Positions 5,566 through 5,687 of a DNA stretch of 5,687 nucleotides are shown here, one piece after another. How positions within the stretch are numbered: the first letter of the stretch is position 1; every line of letters begins with the position of its first letter. The DNA is from an uncultured Saprospiraceae bacterium. GTDB taxonomy: Bacteria > Bacteroidota > Bacteroidia > Chitinophagales > Saprospiraceae. A program made the position numbers and the translations under genes. The stretch covers positions 1 to 5,687 of the forward strand of contig CALDEO010000101.1 in assembly GCA_937942465.1 (NCBI GenBank). The letters run 5' to 3'. The notes below the pieces were generated by a model that saw only the letters and a list, made by a program, of their open reading frames with translations, was not told the DNA's origin and did no database searches.

Positions 5566-5687
5566 ATGGAAGAAGTACAATACGTAGGTGAACATTTAAT
5601 CTGGGGTAAAATAGGTCACTTTGCTGTATTGATGGGGTTCTGTGCTGCCATCTTATCATTTATTGGATACACGATACAAGTACAGAC
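5566..5687 (+). CDS. ccmF: Cytochrome c maturation protein CcmF, N-terminal fragment (runs off the window)
   Basis: Only the first 40 codons are visible; the frame is open at the window end. The start YVGEHLIWGKIGHFAVLMGF matches the N-terminus of CcmF, where a GE.L..G..GHF pattern leads into the first membrane helix (about residues 17-37 here). CcmF is a large polytopic membrane protein that takes haem from CcmE and, as part of the haem lyase, attaches it to apocytochrome c CXXCH motifs on the periplasmic side. The position after ccmE on the same strand supports CcmF over its relatives CcmC/CcsA, but the WWD domain that defines the superfamily lies beyond the window. The ATG at 5566 has an A-rich leader and no Shine-Dalgarno sequence. 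The gap to ccmE is 303 nt and full of repeats. Confidence 0.8.
   Translation, partial: MEEVQYVGEHLIWGKIGHFAVLMGFCAAILSFIGYTIQVQ

Overview
The window looks like chromosomal DNA from a member of the Bacteroidota, perhaps a marine Saprospiria-like lineage, though the rank below phylum is a guess. The signs are an AT-rich sequence, almost no Shine-Dalgarno sequences, two perfect TAnnTTTG (-7) promoter elements of the Bacteroidota type, the SDR/epimerase-type threonine dehydrogenase, a stand-alone HsdR-N-like nuclease domain protein, and a CcmE whose haem-binding histidine is replaced by cysteine. All recognised genes are on the + strand.

Layout. (1) 5-1176: an unrecognised 231-residue protein, possibly cut by the window edge, followed 17 nt later by a small PD-(D/E)xK nuclease-fold protein of the HsdR N-terminal type. 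(2) 1201-4029: a compact operon behind a clear -7 element. It holds tdh (threonine to 2-amino-3-ketobutyrate) and kbl (2-amino-3-ketobutyrate plus CoA to glycine and acetyl-CoA), which together form the complete two-step threonine degradation route. A TerB-like small acidic helical protein and a SemiSWEET sugar transporter follow, with gaps of 4, 21 and 4 nt. (3) 4159-4717: a YefM-YoeB type II toxin-antitoxin module, with an upstream palindrome whose two GTAC cores are 12 bp apart, as expected of a YefM operator. (4) 4846-5687: the start of a System I cytochrome c maturation cluster, with ccmE behind its own -7 element and then the first 40 codons of ccmF. The two genes are separated by about 300 bp of non-coding DNA filled with degenerate heptamer repeats (TTAGTAC-like, then TTAGATG-like) and a perfect 24-bp direct repeat.

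How the parts relate. tdh and kbl are one pathway. CcmE carries haem and CcmF is part of the haem lyase step, so they act in sequence at the membrane. The toxin-antitoxin pair sits as an independent cassette between the two operons. I did not find a convincing undescribed multi-gene system. The points most worth a second look are the heptamer array between ccmE and ccmF, the Cys-type CcmE, the unknown first gene with its nuclease-fold neighbour, and the presence of TerB-like and SemiSWEET genes in a threonine catabolic operon.
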